This document shows positions 1 to 9,701 of a stretch of 64,000 nt of DNA, piece by piece (position 1 is the first letter of the stretch; every line of letters begins with the position of its first letter). The stretch is from Dehalococcoidia bacterium. Its GTDB lineage: Bacteria; Chloroflexota; Dehalococcoidia; Dehalococcoidales; W498. The notes below the pieces were generated by a model that was given only the letters and a program-made list of their open reading frames with translations, had not been told where the DNA came from and did no database searches. A program made the translations under genes and the position numbers. The stretch is from the NCBI GenBank assembly GCA_011191875.1, contig DUFC01000034.1, positions 1-64,000 on the forward strand, given 5' to 3'.

Positions 1-764
1 GAATAGGTAGAAAGTCGTGTTAGTTGTCCTAGAACCCCCTTCTGTGTTTCCTCAATATAGTGAATAATAGCACCGACAGCTCTTACCGCCAGGGGTAGAT
101 TACCACATCCATAGCCGTCAAGGGTAGTTACGCCAAAATGGTCAAGCACTGTCTTTTGGGCTATCTCCATCTCAAACCAGTAATCATCAAGGCGGGTTAC
201 CGGGGCAGCTAAGTATAAGCCAGATAATTCCGAGCTACTAGAAGCAATAATCTCCGAGGGATTAAGACGCTCCAGTTCGGGAACAGCCCGCTGAAGAGAG
301 ACCTGAGTAGTATCAAATTCGCTGGTTGTTATGTCTACATAGGCTATTCCCACAGCCTCTTCACCCATAACCAGGCTGGCTAAATAATTATTAGTCTTAC
401 TATCAAGGAGGCTAGACTCAACCACTGTGCCCGGTGTTACCAGGCGGATAACTTCACGCTCCACTAGCCCTTTTGTCTCACCAGGCTTGGTCACCTGCTC
501 ACAGATAGCCACCTTATAACTACGACTAATTAGTCTCGCCAGATAGTTATCCAGGGCATGATAGGGGATGCCAGCCATAGGTACACGATGCCCCTTGCCC
601 ATCTCCCTTGAGGTCAAGGTAATCTCTAGCTCACGGGAGGTAAGCTTGGCATCATCATCAAAGGTCTCGTAGAAATCACCCAACCGAAAGAAGACAATAG
701 CCTGAGGATACTTGTGCTTAATCCTGAGATATTGTTGCCGGATAGGGGTTAAGCCTTCTCTCAT
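1..764 (-). CDS. mutS: DNA mismatch repair protein MutS, N-terminal part (cut by window edge)
   Basis: This gene is absent from the ORF track because it runs off the left edge. Translating leftward from the ATG at 764 gives an open frame of about 254 residues starting MREGLTPIRQQYL. It contains FFRLGDFYETF, the mismatch-recognition motif of MutS (Phe-X-Glu that stacks on the mispaired base), followed by SRELEITLTSR and AGIPYHALDNYL, both typical of MutS domain I. The connector and start of the core domain follow (LRTV-type helices near the edge: LAVRAVGAIIHYIEET). MutS dimers recognise mismatches and hand over to MutL. The ATPase domain lies outside the window. The identification is firm; completeness cannot be judged. 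Confidence 0.95.
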   Translation of the reverse strand, partial: MREGLTPIRQQYLRIKHKYPQAIVFFRLGDFYETFDDDAKLTSRELEITLTSREMGKGHRVPMAGIPYHALDNYLARLISRSYKVAICEQVTKPGETKGLVEREVIRLVTPGTVVESSLLDSKTNNYLASLVMGEEAVGIAYVDITTSEFDTTQVSLQRAVPELERLNPSEIIASSSSELSGLYLAAPVTRLDDYWFEMEIAQKTVLDHFGVTTLDGYGCGNLPLAVRAVGAIIHYIEETQKGVLGQLTRLSTY

Positions 765-867
765 AGTAGTCTATTCTACTAGAATTTGTGGCTAAAAGAA
801 AAGGGTTAGTATATGAGGTTATTTAAAAGCCAAGCTCCTACGAGTGGAGAGTAGGAACAAAGTGTAG

Positions 868-1041
868 TTATAACTTCGGAGAGGAAACTGTTGGTTCGTC
901 TCTTTGCTTTGCTAACTCCCTCTGGTATGCTTTCCACCCAGGACACCACTTAGTATGCCATCGCCAAATCTTACTGATTATTGAGTTAGGTTTTCTTTCT
1001 GCATAGTTACGGAGTTTACAGCTTTCACAGTTTGAAGTCAT
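868..1041 (-). CDS. small Cys/Trp-rich protein, 57 aa, unknown function
   Basis: Too short for the ORF track. The frame reads MTSNCESCKLRNYAERKPNS... and ends in VSSPKL-stop. An N-terminal CxxC and the conserved-looking core IWRWHTKWCPGWKAYQ suggest a small metal- or cofactor-binding fold. A good ribosome site (GGAAGGTGG) lies 5 bases before the ATG. From memory, similar short proteins with a W-x-W-H...CPGWK core occur as unannotated hypotheticals in anaerobes, but no function is known to me. It lies between mutS and the formate dehydrogenase operon on the same strand, with its own leader. The coding call rests on the RBS, the uninterrupted frame and the biased composition. Confidence 0.6.
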   Translation of the reverse strand: MTSNCESCKLRNYAERKPNSIISKIWRWHTKWCPGWKAYQRELAKQRDEPTVSSPKL

Positions 1042-1572
1042 CTTCTTACCACCTTCCTTTGTATAATCCAGGGTCGGTGAAATATTTTATTGATTCTAAT
1101 ATTACCACATCAGTATAGAACTGACAATAAAATAGAGATAGACTCCTGTGCGTGTGGCTACTATAGTATTTCGTAGTGGCTATCCATTCAAGATAAACTT
1201 TAGGGGAATAATAATAAAGTCGTTTATCTACCCCGAAATGACTTGTTTCGGGGGCTACCTCAACCCCTTCTTCCGTGAAATCCTGAATACTAATTTTTAA
1301 ATACCAAAAAAACCTTATGGACGGTTGTCCTCCAGCAAATTATTAAAATAGTCTGTCAAGCTGAGTGAGTATAGCAACCGAAGAATCTCTTCGAGCATAT
1401 AAGAGGAGGTTCCACGTCCTTCCACCGAAGGACTCGGAATGACACAATATTAGAAACAGTCTATTTTCGGTGAAAATCAAAAATACAAATCTCTAAAGTT
1501 TAGGATTTATGGTTTTATTGAAGAGGGGCTTTGACCGCCTTAAGCAATCTTAATAATATAGAACTGAGAATT
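1042..1572. other. intergenic region with a stem-loop and a decayed repeat copy
   Basis: No convincing gene; the ORF at 1531-1788 is a shadow of nfnB. At 1231-1253 there is a perfect 8-bp stem (CCCCGAAA / TTTCGGGG) with a 7-base loop and no T tract. At 1383-1452 a degenerate copy of the dispersed repeat appears in reverse (AATCTCTTCG...CACGTCCTTC...GGAATGACAC). The remainder is AT-rich and probably holds the 3' end of the formate dehydrogenase transcript and the leader of the small gene at 868-1041. Confidence 0.5.
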
Positions 1573-2970
1573 CTATCCCTTAAAATACTCATCTATAGAT
1601 ACGGCGGCACGTTTGGCGGCGCCCATAGCACTAATTACGGTAGCGGAACCAGTAGCTATATCACCACCAGCCCAAACACAAGGCTTCTTCGTCTCACCGG
1701 TAACTTCATCGGCTACCACAACACCCCGCTTACCGATTTCCAGACCTTCAGCAGTTTGGGCAATAACAGGATTAGGCGTAGTGCCTAGAGCCACTATCAC
1801 CACATCTACATCAATAATAAACTCACTCCCCGGCTTAGCAATGGGGCGACGCCGGCCACTATCATCAGGCTCCCCCAGTTCCATCTCATAGCACTCCATA
1901 CCAAGTACCCAGTTCTGTTCATCGCCCAAGAACTGCTTGGGATTGGTTAATAGCTTAAACTCAATACCCTCCGCCTTGGCATTCTCTACTTCTTCCCGGC
2001 GGGCTGGCATTTCTACTTCTGAGCGCCGATAGACAATATAAACCTCCTCGGCGCCAAGCCTGAGAGCGCACCTAGCTGAATCCATAGCCACATTACCACC
2101 ACCAATCACCGCCACCCTTTTACCCACCTTCACTGGGGTATCATATTCAGGAAACTTATATGCCTTCATCAGATTAACTCGGGTTAAGAACTCGTTTGCC
2201 GAATAGATGCCATTAAGGTTCTCACCAGGGATATTCATAAACATCGGTAAGCCAGCACCAGTGCCCAGAAAAACAGCCTGGTAACCATTGTTTAGTAACT
2301 CGTCGATAGTAAACAATTTACCTATTAGTGAATCTAATTCAAGTTTCACCCCTAAAGAAGTAACATATTCAACCTCAGCCTGGACAATATTTTTAGGTAA
2401 CCTGAACTCAGGGATACCATACATTAATACCCCACCAGCCACATGTAGCGCTTCAAAAATGGTAACACTGTATCCAAGCTTAGCCAAATCAGCCGCCACT
2501 GTTAGTCCAGCTGGTCCTGAGCCGACCACTGCTACCTGTTTGCCGTTTGGCTTGGGCTGGACTATCGGTGGGTTTAATGACTGCATATGAGCCCGCTCCC
2601 AATCAGCCACATAACGCTCCAAACGACCGATAGCCATAGGCGCTCCCTTCTTAGCCAGAGAGCAAGTAGCTTCACACTGCGTCTCTTGAGGGCAGACCCG
2701 CCCGCAGATACCGGGCAGACTATTTTTATCTTTGAGGATTCTTACTGCGTCAGGCATATCACCATCGCAGATAGCCTTGATAAAACCAGGGATGTCCACC
2801 CATACCGGACAGCCATCAACACAAGAGCGCTTGGGGCATTGGATGCAGCGGCTTGCCTCGGCTTGAGCTTGCTCATCACTATAACCTAAAGCAACCTCAT
2901 TAAAATTATTACTGCGTGTCTTGGGGTCTTGCCTTGGCATCGGCTCTCGGTTCAAGTTAAGTTTTGGCAT
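1573..2970 (-). CDS. NfnB/GltD-like NAD(P)-linked flavoprotein oxidoreductase
   Basis: 465 residues of the glutamate-synthase small subunit / NfnB (NfnL) family. The N-terminus carries the ligands of two [4Fe-4S] clusters (CIQCPKRSCVDGCP near residue 40 and CGRVCPQETQCEATC near 90). It is followed by an FAD-binding Rossmann motif (VVGSGPAGLTVA, about 150) and an NAD(P)H-binding motif (VIGGGNVAMDSAR, about 285), ending in the GGDIATGSATVISAMGAG-type FAD clamp. It sits 21 bases downstream of an NfnA-like gene and no GltB large subunit is nearby, so the pair resembles NfnAB, the NADH-dependent ferredoxin:NADP+ oxidoreductase that bifurcates electrons from NADPH. It is the last gene of the formate dehydrogenase operon. 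Which nucleotide it uses cannot be read from sequence alone. Confidence 0.9.
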   Translation of the reverse strand: MPKLNLNREPMPRQDPKTRSNNFNEVALGYSDEQAQAEASRCIQCPKRSCVDGCPVWVDIPGFIKAICDGDMPDAVRILKDKNSLPGICGRVCPQETQCEATCSLAKKGAPMAIGRLERYVADWERAHMQSLNPPIVQPKPNGKQVAVVGSGPAGLTVAADLAKLGYSVTIFEALHVAGGVLMYGIPEFRLPKNIVQAEVEYVTSLGVKLELDSLIGKLFTIDELLNNGYQAVFLGTGAGLPMFMNIPGENLNGIYSANEFLTRVNLMKAYKFPEYDTPVKVGKRVAVIGGGNVAMDSARCALRLGAEEVYIVYRRSEVEMPARREEVENAKAEGIEFKLLTNPKQFLGDEQNWVLGMECYEMELGEPDDSGRRRPIAKPGSEFIIDVDVVIVALGTTPNPVIAQTAEGLEIGKRGVVVADEVTGETKKPCVWAGGDIATGSATVISAMGAAKRAAVSIDEYFKG

Positions 2971-2991
2971 ATACTTACCCCGGACTTCTAT

Positions 2992-3831
2992 TCAGGAAAG
3001 GATGCCATGTTGAGACTGCCACTGCTCAAAGGAACGCTTCTCTTCATCAATGTAGATACGCTGGCGGGCAAAGAGCAAATCCCAGTCTACCTGATGCCCA
3101 TCAAAATCAGGGCCATCAACACAAGTAAATTTGGTCTCATCACCTACAGATACCCGGCAGCATCCACACATACCGGTACCATCAACCATTATCGGATTCA
3201 AGCTAACAATAGTCTTAACCCCAAAAGGCTGTGTGGTTTTGGCACAGAATTTCATCATAATGCTTGGTCCAATAGCAATAACCCGGTCAACTCTTTCGCC
3301 GGTTTCAAGCAACTCCTTCAGCGGCTCAGTTACCATCCCTTTCCGAGCATAAGACCCATCATCAGTAGTAACTATTAGCTGGTCACTGACACGGTGCAAC
3401 TCTTCTTCCCAAAAGATAAGGCTTCTGTTCCGTGCCCCCATGATTGAAATAACCCGGTTCCCTTCTTTCTTCATTGCCCGAGCGATAGGCATTATGGTAG
3501 CAACAGCAAATCCCCCGGCAACACAGACTACCGTTCCAAACTTATCAATATGGGTAGGTAAACCTAGTGGTCCCACTAAATTAGCAATAAAATCGCCGTC
3601 TTCGAGTAAAGCTAGCCGGTGAGTGGTCGTCCCCACTTCCATAAAAACGATGGTGACACTACCCTCTTCCTCATCCCAGTCAGCAATGGTCAATGGAATA
3701 CGCTCACCCTTTTCATCAATCCTAATAACGACGAATTGTCCTGGTTGAGCCTTCTTAGCCACATTCGGTGCCGCAACTTTGAACAGATGGATATTGGGCA
3801 CCAGGTCTTGTTTTAGCAGAATCTTGTACAC
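2992..3831 (-). CDS. NfnA-like sulfide/dihydroorotate-dehydrogenase-type FAD and [2Fe-2S] subunit
   Basis: 279 residues of the ferredoxin-NADP reductase fold used by NfnA (NfnS), SudB and PyrK. The N-terminal beta-barrel holds the flavin motif GERIPLTIADW. The middle has a nucleotide-binding stretch (VVCVAGGFAVATIMPIARA). The C-terminus has the Cys cluster GMCGCCRV...CVDGPDFD, the [2Fe-2S] ligands of this family, preceded by an Asp that serves as the unusual ligand in NfnA. It lies only 6 bases after fdhA and 21 bases before the NfnB-like gene, so all are co-transcribed. In Nfn complexes this subunit reacts with NAD(H) while the large subunit handles NADP(H) and ferredoxin; that role is inferred here. 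PyrK is less likely because no pyrD is present. Confidence 0.87.
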   Translation of the reverse strand: MYKILLKQDLVPNIHLFKVAAPNVAKKAQPGQFVVIRIDEKGERIPLTIADWDEEEGSVTIVFMEVGTTTHRLALLEDGDFIANLVGPLGLPTHIDKFGTVVCVAGGFAVATIMPIARAMKKEGNRVISIMGARNRSLIFWEEELHRVSDQLIVTTDDGSYARKGMVTEPLKELLETGERVDRVIAIGPSIMMKFCAKTTQPFGVKTIVSLNPIMVDGTGMCGCCRVSVGDETKFTCVDGPDFDGHQVDWDLLFARQRIYIDEEKRSFEQWQSQHGILS

Positions 3832-3837
3832 CTACTT

Positions 3838-6594
3838 CTAATGAGTCCTCTCAACCCTCACTGCGCATACTTTGAACTCAGGTATCTTTGAAACAGGGTC
3901 AAATACTGGATTAGTAAGCAGGTTAGCCGAGCTTTCGGCGAAATGGAAGGTCAAGAAAACTACCCCCGCCGGTGACACCTCGGTTATCTTGGCTTTAGCC
4001 ACTATTTCTCCCCGTCGAGAAACGACCTTTACCATCTCACCATCAACGATGCCTAAAGCTGAGGCATCACTGGGGTTTATCTCCAGTGGTCCTTCCTCTA
4101 GGAGTATATTAAGCCCCTTTACCTTCCGGGTCATGGTACCAGTGTGAAAGTGAAATAGACTGCGCCCTGTGGTCAGGATAAGGGGATATTCATCATCAGG
4201 GAGTTCCTTAGGCGGCTTATACTCCAGGGGTACAAAGTGTCCCTTCCCCCTTGCGAACCGCTCAGTGTGAAGAATAGGAGTCCCTGGATGCTCTTGAGTA
4301 GGGCAGGGCCACTGTAAACCACCGTTCTCCAAGCGGTTGTAGGAGATACCGCCGTAGCTTGGTGTAAGACTAGCAATCTCATCCATAATTTGAGACGGAG
4401 TCTCAAATTCAAAGCCCTTAGCACTCATTCTCTGGGCAATCTGACAGGTAATCCACCAGTCAGGTTTGGAATCACCTACAGGTTCAATCGCTTTCCTTAC
4501 CCTCTGCACTCTCCGCTCGGTGTTGGTAAAAGTACCGTCCTTTTCAGCAAAGGTTGCCGTTGGCAGGACAACATCAGCCATCTGAGCTGTTTCAGAGAGG
4601 AAAAAATCCTGTACTACCAAGAATTCCAGTGCTTTTATAGACTCCTTAATATGGTTGATGTCAGGATCACTCAACACCGGGTTTTCTCCAATAAGGTAGA
4701 CTGCCTTTATTTGTCCCTTACTGATAGCCTCAAACATATCAGTGAGGGTCAGCCCTGGAGAGGGATTCAGGCTGCATCCCCAGGCAGTCTCAAATTTCTC
4801 TCTGATAGTCGGGTCAGCTACTGCTTGATATCCGGGATATACATTGGGCAGGGCACCAAGGTCGCAGGCACCCTGAACGTTGTTCTGACCTCGTAAAGGA
4901 TTAACGCCCGTCGATGGCTTGCCTATATTCCCGGTGAGCATCGCCAGGTTAGCCGTAGCTATTACATTATCAGTCCCATGGGAGTGCTGAGTAATGCCCA
5001 TAGCATAGAGAAGGGTAGAAGGTTTATTCGTGGCATATATCAGAGCGGCTTCAACTATCTGATTCTTAGGCACCCCGGTAATCCGCTCCACAGTATCCAG
5101 GTCAAAGTCTTTAAGTGACTCTTTAAAGGTATCAAAGTTCTCACAACGTTCCTCTATAAAGGTTGAGTCAAGCAGTCCTTCATCCACTATAACATTCATC
5201 ATCCCCATAAGCAGTGCGACATCGGTACCAGGGTTATGCCGTAACCATAAGTCAGCCCAACGAACCAAGTCAATCTCACGGGGGTTAGCCACAATTAGCT
5301 TTGCCCCTTTATCCACTGCTTTCTTTATCTCCAGCCCAATAACTGGGTGACCCTCGGTAGTGTTGGTACCAATAGCCAGAATACAGCCAGCATCACGAAT
5401 CTCATGCACAGAATTAGTCATGGCTCCGCTGCCAAGCGTTGTGACCAGACCGGCCACAGTGGGAGCATGTCAGAGACGGGCACAGTGGTCTAGATTGTTG
5501 GTACCCAATACTGCTCGGGTAAACTTCTGGGCAACATAGTTATCCTCGTTGGTGCACTTGGCTGATGAGATTACAGCTATCTCATTATTCTCTTTATATT
5601 TGCCTAGTTTGCTGGCAATCATGTCTAGCGCCTCATCCCATGTTGCATCCTCAAAGTTCCCGTTACGCCTTATCATGGGGTTAGTTAAGCGCTCTGGGTG
5701 ATGAACGAATTCAGCAATGCCAAATCGGCCTTTTACGCAAGCTTGCCCCTGATTTATGGTACCATCTCTTTTCGGATTAACCCTGATTACCCTGCCTCTT
5801 TTAACTTCAAGCTCTAACTGACAGCCAACCCCACAGTAGGGACAAGTGGTGACTACCTGATACTCAGCTACGCCCTCCCACCTACTAGTTCGCTCCATCA
5901 GCGCTCCAGTGGGGCAAATATCAACACAGGCTCCACAAAACTGGCATTCCGATTCCTTTAAAGACCAACCAAAGGCAGTTCCAATTAAAGCATCACTACC
6001 TCGGTAGGTAAAAGCTATTGCTCCTCTTCCCCTTACTTCCTGACACACTCTAACACACCGTCCACACAGAATACATAAATTATAATCACGGTCAAAGAAG
6101 GGGTCTCCCCTCTCTATTGGTAGCTCTTTAGAATATGCGTAGGGTAGTGTTACTTCCTCTACCCCTAGGGAGTCGGCTACATCCTGCAACTCACAATGCC
6201 CGTTCCTGGGACAAATTACACAGCGCTCGGTTACTGACACATTGCGTAAACATATATCAAAGGGTTGACATCGCTCTTTGCGATTACAGGTAATACAAAA
6301 ATTGGGGTGCTCAGTTAATATAAGTTCAAAAATGTCTCGTCTTAACTCGTGAATCTGCGGTGTATTCGTCTTTACCACCATCCCATCACTAGCTGGTGTC
6401 GTGCATGAAGTAGGGAAACCCTTAACATTCTCAATCTCTACTATACATAGACGACAGGCACCATAGGGAGTTAAATCAGGGTGGTAACAGAGCGTTGGTA
6501 TGTCTATTCCCGCTTCTTTGGCTGCTTCTAATACCGTCATACCTTCTTTTGCTTTAACTTCTTGACCATCAATGATTAAGGTAATCTCATTCAT
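3838..6594 (-). CDS. fdhA: selenocysteine-containing formate dehydrogenase alpha subunit (one gene, split by UGA in the ORF track)
   Basis: The two track ORFs 5470-6594 and 3838-5457 are one 918-residue reading frame interrupted only by an in-frame TGA at 5470-5472. The local protein is NLDHCARL-U-HAPTVAGL, the exact active-site context of formate dehydrogenases that hold Sec (or Cys) on the Mo/W. Domains in order: plant-type [2Fe-2S] (CRLCIVE, about 45), a NuoG-like Cys-rich cluster region (CITCNRKERC; CVICPRNGHC), two [4Fe-4S] ferredoxin motifs (CILCGRCVRVC, CQFCGACVDIC), the [4Fe-4S] of the molybdopterin domain (CPYCGVGC...C), then the bis-MGD catalytic and MopB C-terminal domains. There is no Tat signal, so it is cytoplasmic. 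It oxidises formate to CO2 or reduces CO2, passing electrons to the NuoE/NuoF-like subunits encoded just upstream in the operon. A SECIS follows the UGA (separate entry). Confidence 0.95.
5425..5472 (-). promoter_or_regulatory. bacterial SECIS element and Sec UGA codon of fdhA
   Basis: Reading leftward, the UGA at 5472-5470 is followed by 18 bases and then a GGUCU apical loop closed by a 6-bp stem, GUGGCC-GGUCU-GGUCAC (5457-5441). As I recall it, the E. coli fdhF SECIS has the same GGUCU loop sequence at the same 18-base distance from UGA. The flanking CUCCCACU and ACGCUUGGCAG parts can form the looser lower stem. This is the binding site of SelB and implies that selABC and selD exist elsewhere in the genome. 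Confidence 0.85.
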
Positions 6595-6638
6595 CTGTCT
6601 ATATATCCTTTAGACAATTATTATTCATACCCGTTGCC

Positions 6639-9600
6639 TCAGTGCTCTTCTAAATCACACCTCAGACAGCGTTTTGCTTCCTCAATTGCTTTTTCTTCAT
6701 TAAAGCCAAGCTCTACCTGAGCAAAACCTTTTAACCTTTCATCAAGTGGCAGCATATTCATCGGTGGACGATATTTCTCTCCCTCAACCTCCTCAATATC
6801 AAAGGCTGCCACCTCCTCTTCAGGTGGTGCCAGCACTTCATCTATGTCTCCACCACCACCAAGATACTTGTCTATAGAAATAGCTGCTTGCCGACCGGCA
6901 GCAATTGCCTCTATCACTGATGCCGGTCCTGTTACCACATCACCGCCAGCGTACACCCCCTCCCTTGATGTAACCAGGGTATCAGCATCAACCTCAAGTC
7001 TACCTCCTCTTCCTACTGATAACATATATCTATCAGGCACTTCAGGCTGCTCACCTATAGCCTTTATCATCAGGTCATACTCGTCGGTAAACTCGCTGCC
7101 CTCTATTGGTACAGGTCTCCGTCTACCGCTTGCATCTATCTTACCTAACTCCATCTGTATAAACTCTATCTTTAACTTGCCATTTACACTCATAGCCCTA
7201 ACCGGCGCTGCCAAATAAAGTATTTTTACCCCCTCCCTAAGCGCCTCTTCTATCTCTTCATCACTAGCTGGCATCTCAGCGCGAGTACGACGATAGACAA
7301 TACTTACCTCTTTAGCTCCAAGACGAAGGGCAGTCCGTGACGCATCTATAGCTACATTACCTCCGCCTATCACTACTACCTTGTCCCCCACATCTACCTT
7401 CTTACCCAGGTTGACTTCCCTGAGAAGATCTGTACCATCTACTACACCAACAGTAGTTTCTCCCTCTATACCCATATTCATACCTAAATGGGCACCTACA
7501 CCAACAAAAATAGCACTATAACCTTGCTTAAATAGCTCATCTAATGACTCTACCTTGCTATTTACCTTTATCTCTACCCCAACGTTCTCGATTTCCTTTA
7601 TCTCATTATCCAAGACTTCCCCAGGTAGTCGGTATCGTGGTATTCCTACCCTCATCATACCACCGGCTACTGGTAAAGCTTCAAATACCATTACCTCATG
7701 CCCCAGTTTGGCTAAGTAGTATCCAGCTGTTAGTCCCGCTGGACCTGAACCTACTATGGCTACCTTCTTCCCTGTAGGAGGAGCAATCTTTGAGTTCTGT
7801 TTCCATAATCCAGTATCATGCTCGGCAGCAAAGCATTTTAGTGCCCTTATTCCCAGGGCTTCATCTAATTGATCACGCCGACATCTAGCCTCACAAAGAT
7901 GTAAGCAAACATAGCCAAGCACCGCTGGGAAGGGGACCTTTTCCCGAACTACAGCTAACGCCTCATCATATTTACCGTCAGCAATTAGCCGAATGTAACG
8001 GGGGATTTCTATCCTCGCTGGACAGGTATTCTGACAAGGAGACTTGACCAGCTCCTTGCATGCTGACGCTCGGCAGTAGTGCTTATTTATGTGTTCCTCA
8101 TACTCCTCCCTGAAGTAACGAATTGTAGTTAGAACAGGGTTGGGAGCTGTCTGCCCCAAGGCGCATAAGGAGCCAGATTTAACTACCTGGGCTAATTTCT
8201 CAAGGCGTTCAATATCACCTGACTGCCCCTCTCCCCGGGTAATACGCTCCAGAATGTCTAGCATCTGTCTAGTGCCTACCCGGCAGGGAACACACTTACC
8301 ACAACTCTCTGCCTGAGTGAAGGCTAAGAAATACCTGGCTAAATCAACCATGCAGGTATCTTCATCAGCAACCACCATTCCCCCAGAACCCATTATGGAA
8401 CCAGCCTCGGCTAAGGATTCATAGTCTACCGGCAAGTCTAACATGCTGGCTGGCAGGCAACCACCTGACGGACCCCCGGTTTGCACTGCCTTAAAACGCC
8501 TATCCCTAATAATTCCCCCGCCAATCTCATAAATAATGTCAGCCAATGAAATACCCATAGGCACTTCAATCAAACCAGAATTACGAGTCTTACCGGTTAA
8601 GGCAAATACGACGGTACCCTTACTGGTATCGGTGCCAACACTACTATACCATTCAGCACCCTTAGCAATAATTACCGGCACAGTAGCTAAGCTTTTTACA
8701 TTATTGATATTAGTCGGTTTACCCCATAAGCCGGATACTGCTGGAAAAGGAGGACGAGACCGAGGCATTCCCCTCTTGCCCTCAATAGACATCATCAGGG
8801 CAGTTTCCTCCCCACAAACAAAGGCACCAGCACCTTCCTTTATTTCTATTTGAAAATTAAAGCCAGAACCGAGTATGTTATCACCCAGTAAGCCACGCTC
8901 TACCGTCTGCTTTAAGGCGATCTCTAGTCGCTCTATAGCTAGTGGATATTCTGCTCGACAATAGATGTAGCCATGAGTTGCCCCCATGGCATAGGCGGCA
9001 ACAAGCATACCCTCTAATACCGAATGAGGGTCGGCTTCTAAAATGCTCCTATCCATAAATGCTCCCGGGTCGCCCTCATCAGCATTGCAAATTAGGTACT
9101 TCGCATTGCCCGGCGTCTTCCGACAAAGCTCCCACTTCCGACCAGTGGGGAAACCACCCCCCCCCCTGCCTCTTAATCCAGACTTCTTTACCTCCTCAAT
9201 CACCAGTTCGGGAGTCATCTCAAAGAGAGCTTTCTTCAACGCTTCATAGCCACCCATAGCTAAGTAGTCTTCAATTCTCTCTGGATTAATATGACCACAG
9301 TTGCGGAGAACGATGCGCTTCTGCCTTGCATAGAAAGCGACATCATGGTAGTAAGATATTGCTTCACCTGTCATCGGGTCATGGTAGAACAGCCGCTCTA
9401 CAGGATGCCCATTGACTAGGTGCGATTGGACAATTTCTGGAACATCCTCCACCTGTACCTCAGTATAGAAGAAACCTTCAGGTTCAATATCAACAATGGG
9501 ACCACGCTGGCAAAAACCATGACAGCCAACAAAATCAACCTTTACATCTTTCAATCCTAATGACTCGACTTCCTGCTTCAGAGCATCATAAATCTCATCG

Positions 9601-9701
9601 GAGCCTCCTGCCACACATCCTGTTCCTCTACATACAAGAACAGTCCGAATTTCGGAATTACCAGACGAATTATCTTTATCTACCATACTATCATCCATCA
9701 A
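6639..9701 (-). CDS. formate dehydrogenase beta subunit: NuoF-like flavoprotein fused to a GltD-like domain
   Basis: 1020 residues, far longer than NuoF (about 430-600). Residues ~20-105 are a thioredoxin-like [2Fe-2S] domain (CRGTGC...VGCHGFCQRG). Residues ~130-540 are the NuoF core: FMN/NADH site GLRGRGGGGFPTGRKWE, an SLBB segment, and the N3-type [4Fe-4S] site SCGKCVPCRVG. Instead of the usual C-terminal two-cluster ferredoxin, residues ~550-1000 form a complete GltD/NfnB-like unit: Cys-rich cluster domain (CQNTCPARIEI, YVCLHLCEARC), FAD motif VAIVGSGPAGLTAGYY, NAD(P) motif VVIGGGNVAIDASR and a last CLRCD. Its start overlaps the NuoE-like gene by 11 bases and fdhA follows 44 bases later. 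It probably passes electrons between FdhA and NAD(H), with the fused flavin domain adding a second nucleotide or ferredoxin site. The glycine loop is coded by a G9 run; the frame reads through correctly. Confidence 0.92.
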   Translation of the reverse strand: MMDDSMVDKDNSSGNSEIRTVLVCRGTGCVAGGSDEIYDALKQEVESLGLKDVKVDFVGCHGFCQRGPIVDIEPEGFFYTEVQVEDVPEIVQSHLVNGHPVERLFYHDPMTGEAISYYHDVAFYARQKRIVLRNCGHINPERIEDYLAMGGYEALKKALFEMTPELVIEEVKKSGLRGRGGGGFPTGRKWELCRKTPGNAKYLICNADEGDPGAFMDRSILEADPHSVLEGMLVAAYAMGATHGYIYCRAEYPLAIERLEIALKQTVERGLLGDNILGSGFNFQIEIKEGAGAFVCGEETALMMSIEGKRGMPRSRPPFPAVSGLWGKPTNINNVKSLATVPVIIAKGAEWYSSVGTDTSKGTVVFALTGKTRNSGLIEVPMGISLADIIYEIGGGIIRDRRFKAVQTGGPSGGCLPASMLDLPVDYESLAEAGSIMGSGGMVVADEDTCMVDLARYFLAFTQAESCGKCVPCRVGTRQMLDILERITRGEGQSGDIERLEKLAQVVKSGSLCALGQTAPNPVLTTIRYFREEYEEHINKHYCRASACKELVKSPCQNTCPARIEIPRYIRLIADGKYDEALAVVREKVPFPAVLGYVCLHLCEARCRRDQLDEALGIRALKCFAAEHDTGLWKQNSKIAPPTGKKVAIVGSGPAGLTAGYYLAKLGHEVMVFEALPVAGGMMRVGIPRYRLPGEVLDNEIKEIENVGVEIKVNSKVESLDELFKQGYSAIFVGVGAHLGMNMGIEGETTVGVVDGTDLLREVNLGKKVDVGDKVVVIGGGNVAIDASRTALRLGAKEVSIVYRRTRAEMPASDEEIEEALREGVKILYLAAPVRAMSVNGKLKIEFIQMELGKIDASGRRRPVPIEGSEFTDEYDLMIKAIGEQPEVPDRYMLSVGRGGRLEVDADTLVTSREGVYAGGDVVTGPASVIEAIAAGRQAAISIDKYLGGGGDIDEVLAPPEEEVAAFDIEEVEGEKYRPPMNMLPLDERLKGFAQVELGFNEEKAIEEAKRCLRCDLEEH

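Noticed and set aside
1573-2970. True glutamate synthase (GltBD)
   Set aside because: No GltB large subunit nearby, and the gene is in an operon with an NfnA-like subunit, so an Nfn-type role fits better.
2929-4896. Plus-strand ORFs across the nfnA and fdhA genes (for example 2929-3378 and 4390-4896)
   Set aside because: Shadows of clear minus-strand enzyme genes; no recognisable domains and poor start regions.
3838-6594. Two separate formate dehydrogenase genes or a frameshifted pseudogene
   Set aside because: The frame is the same on both sides of the TGA, the TGA sits exactly at the catalytic Sec position and a SECIS follows, so it is one selenoprotein gene.
9150-9180. Possible frameshift in the C9 run within the NuoF-like gene
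   Set aside because: The run encodes the conserved RGGGGFPTG glycine loop in frame, and the protein reads correctly on both sides.
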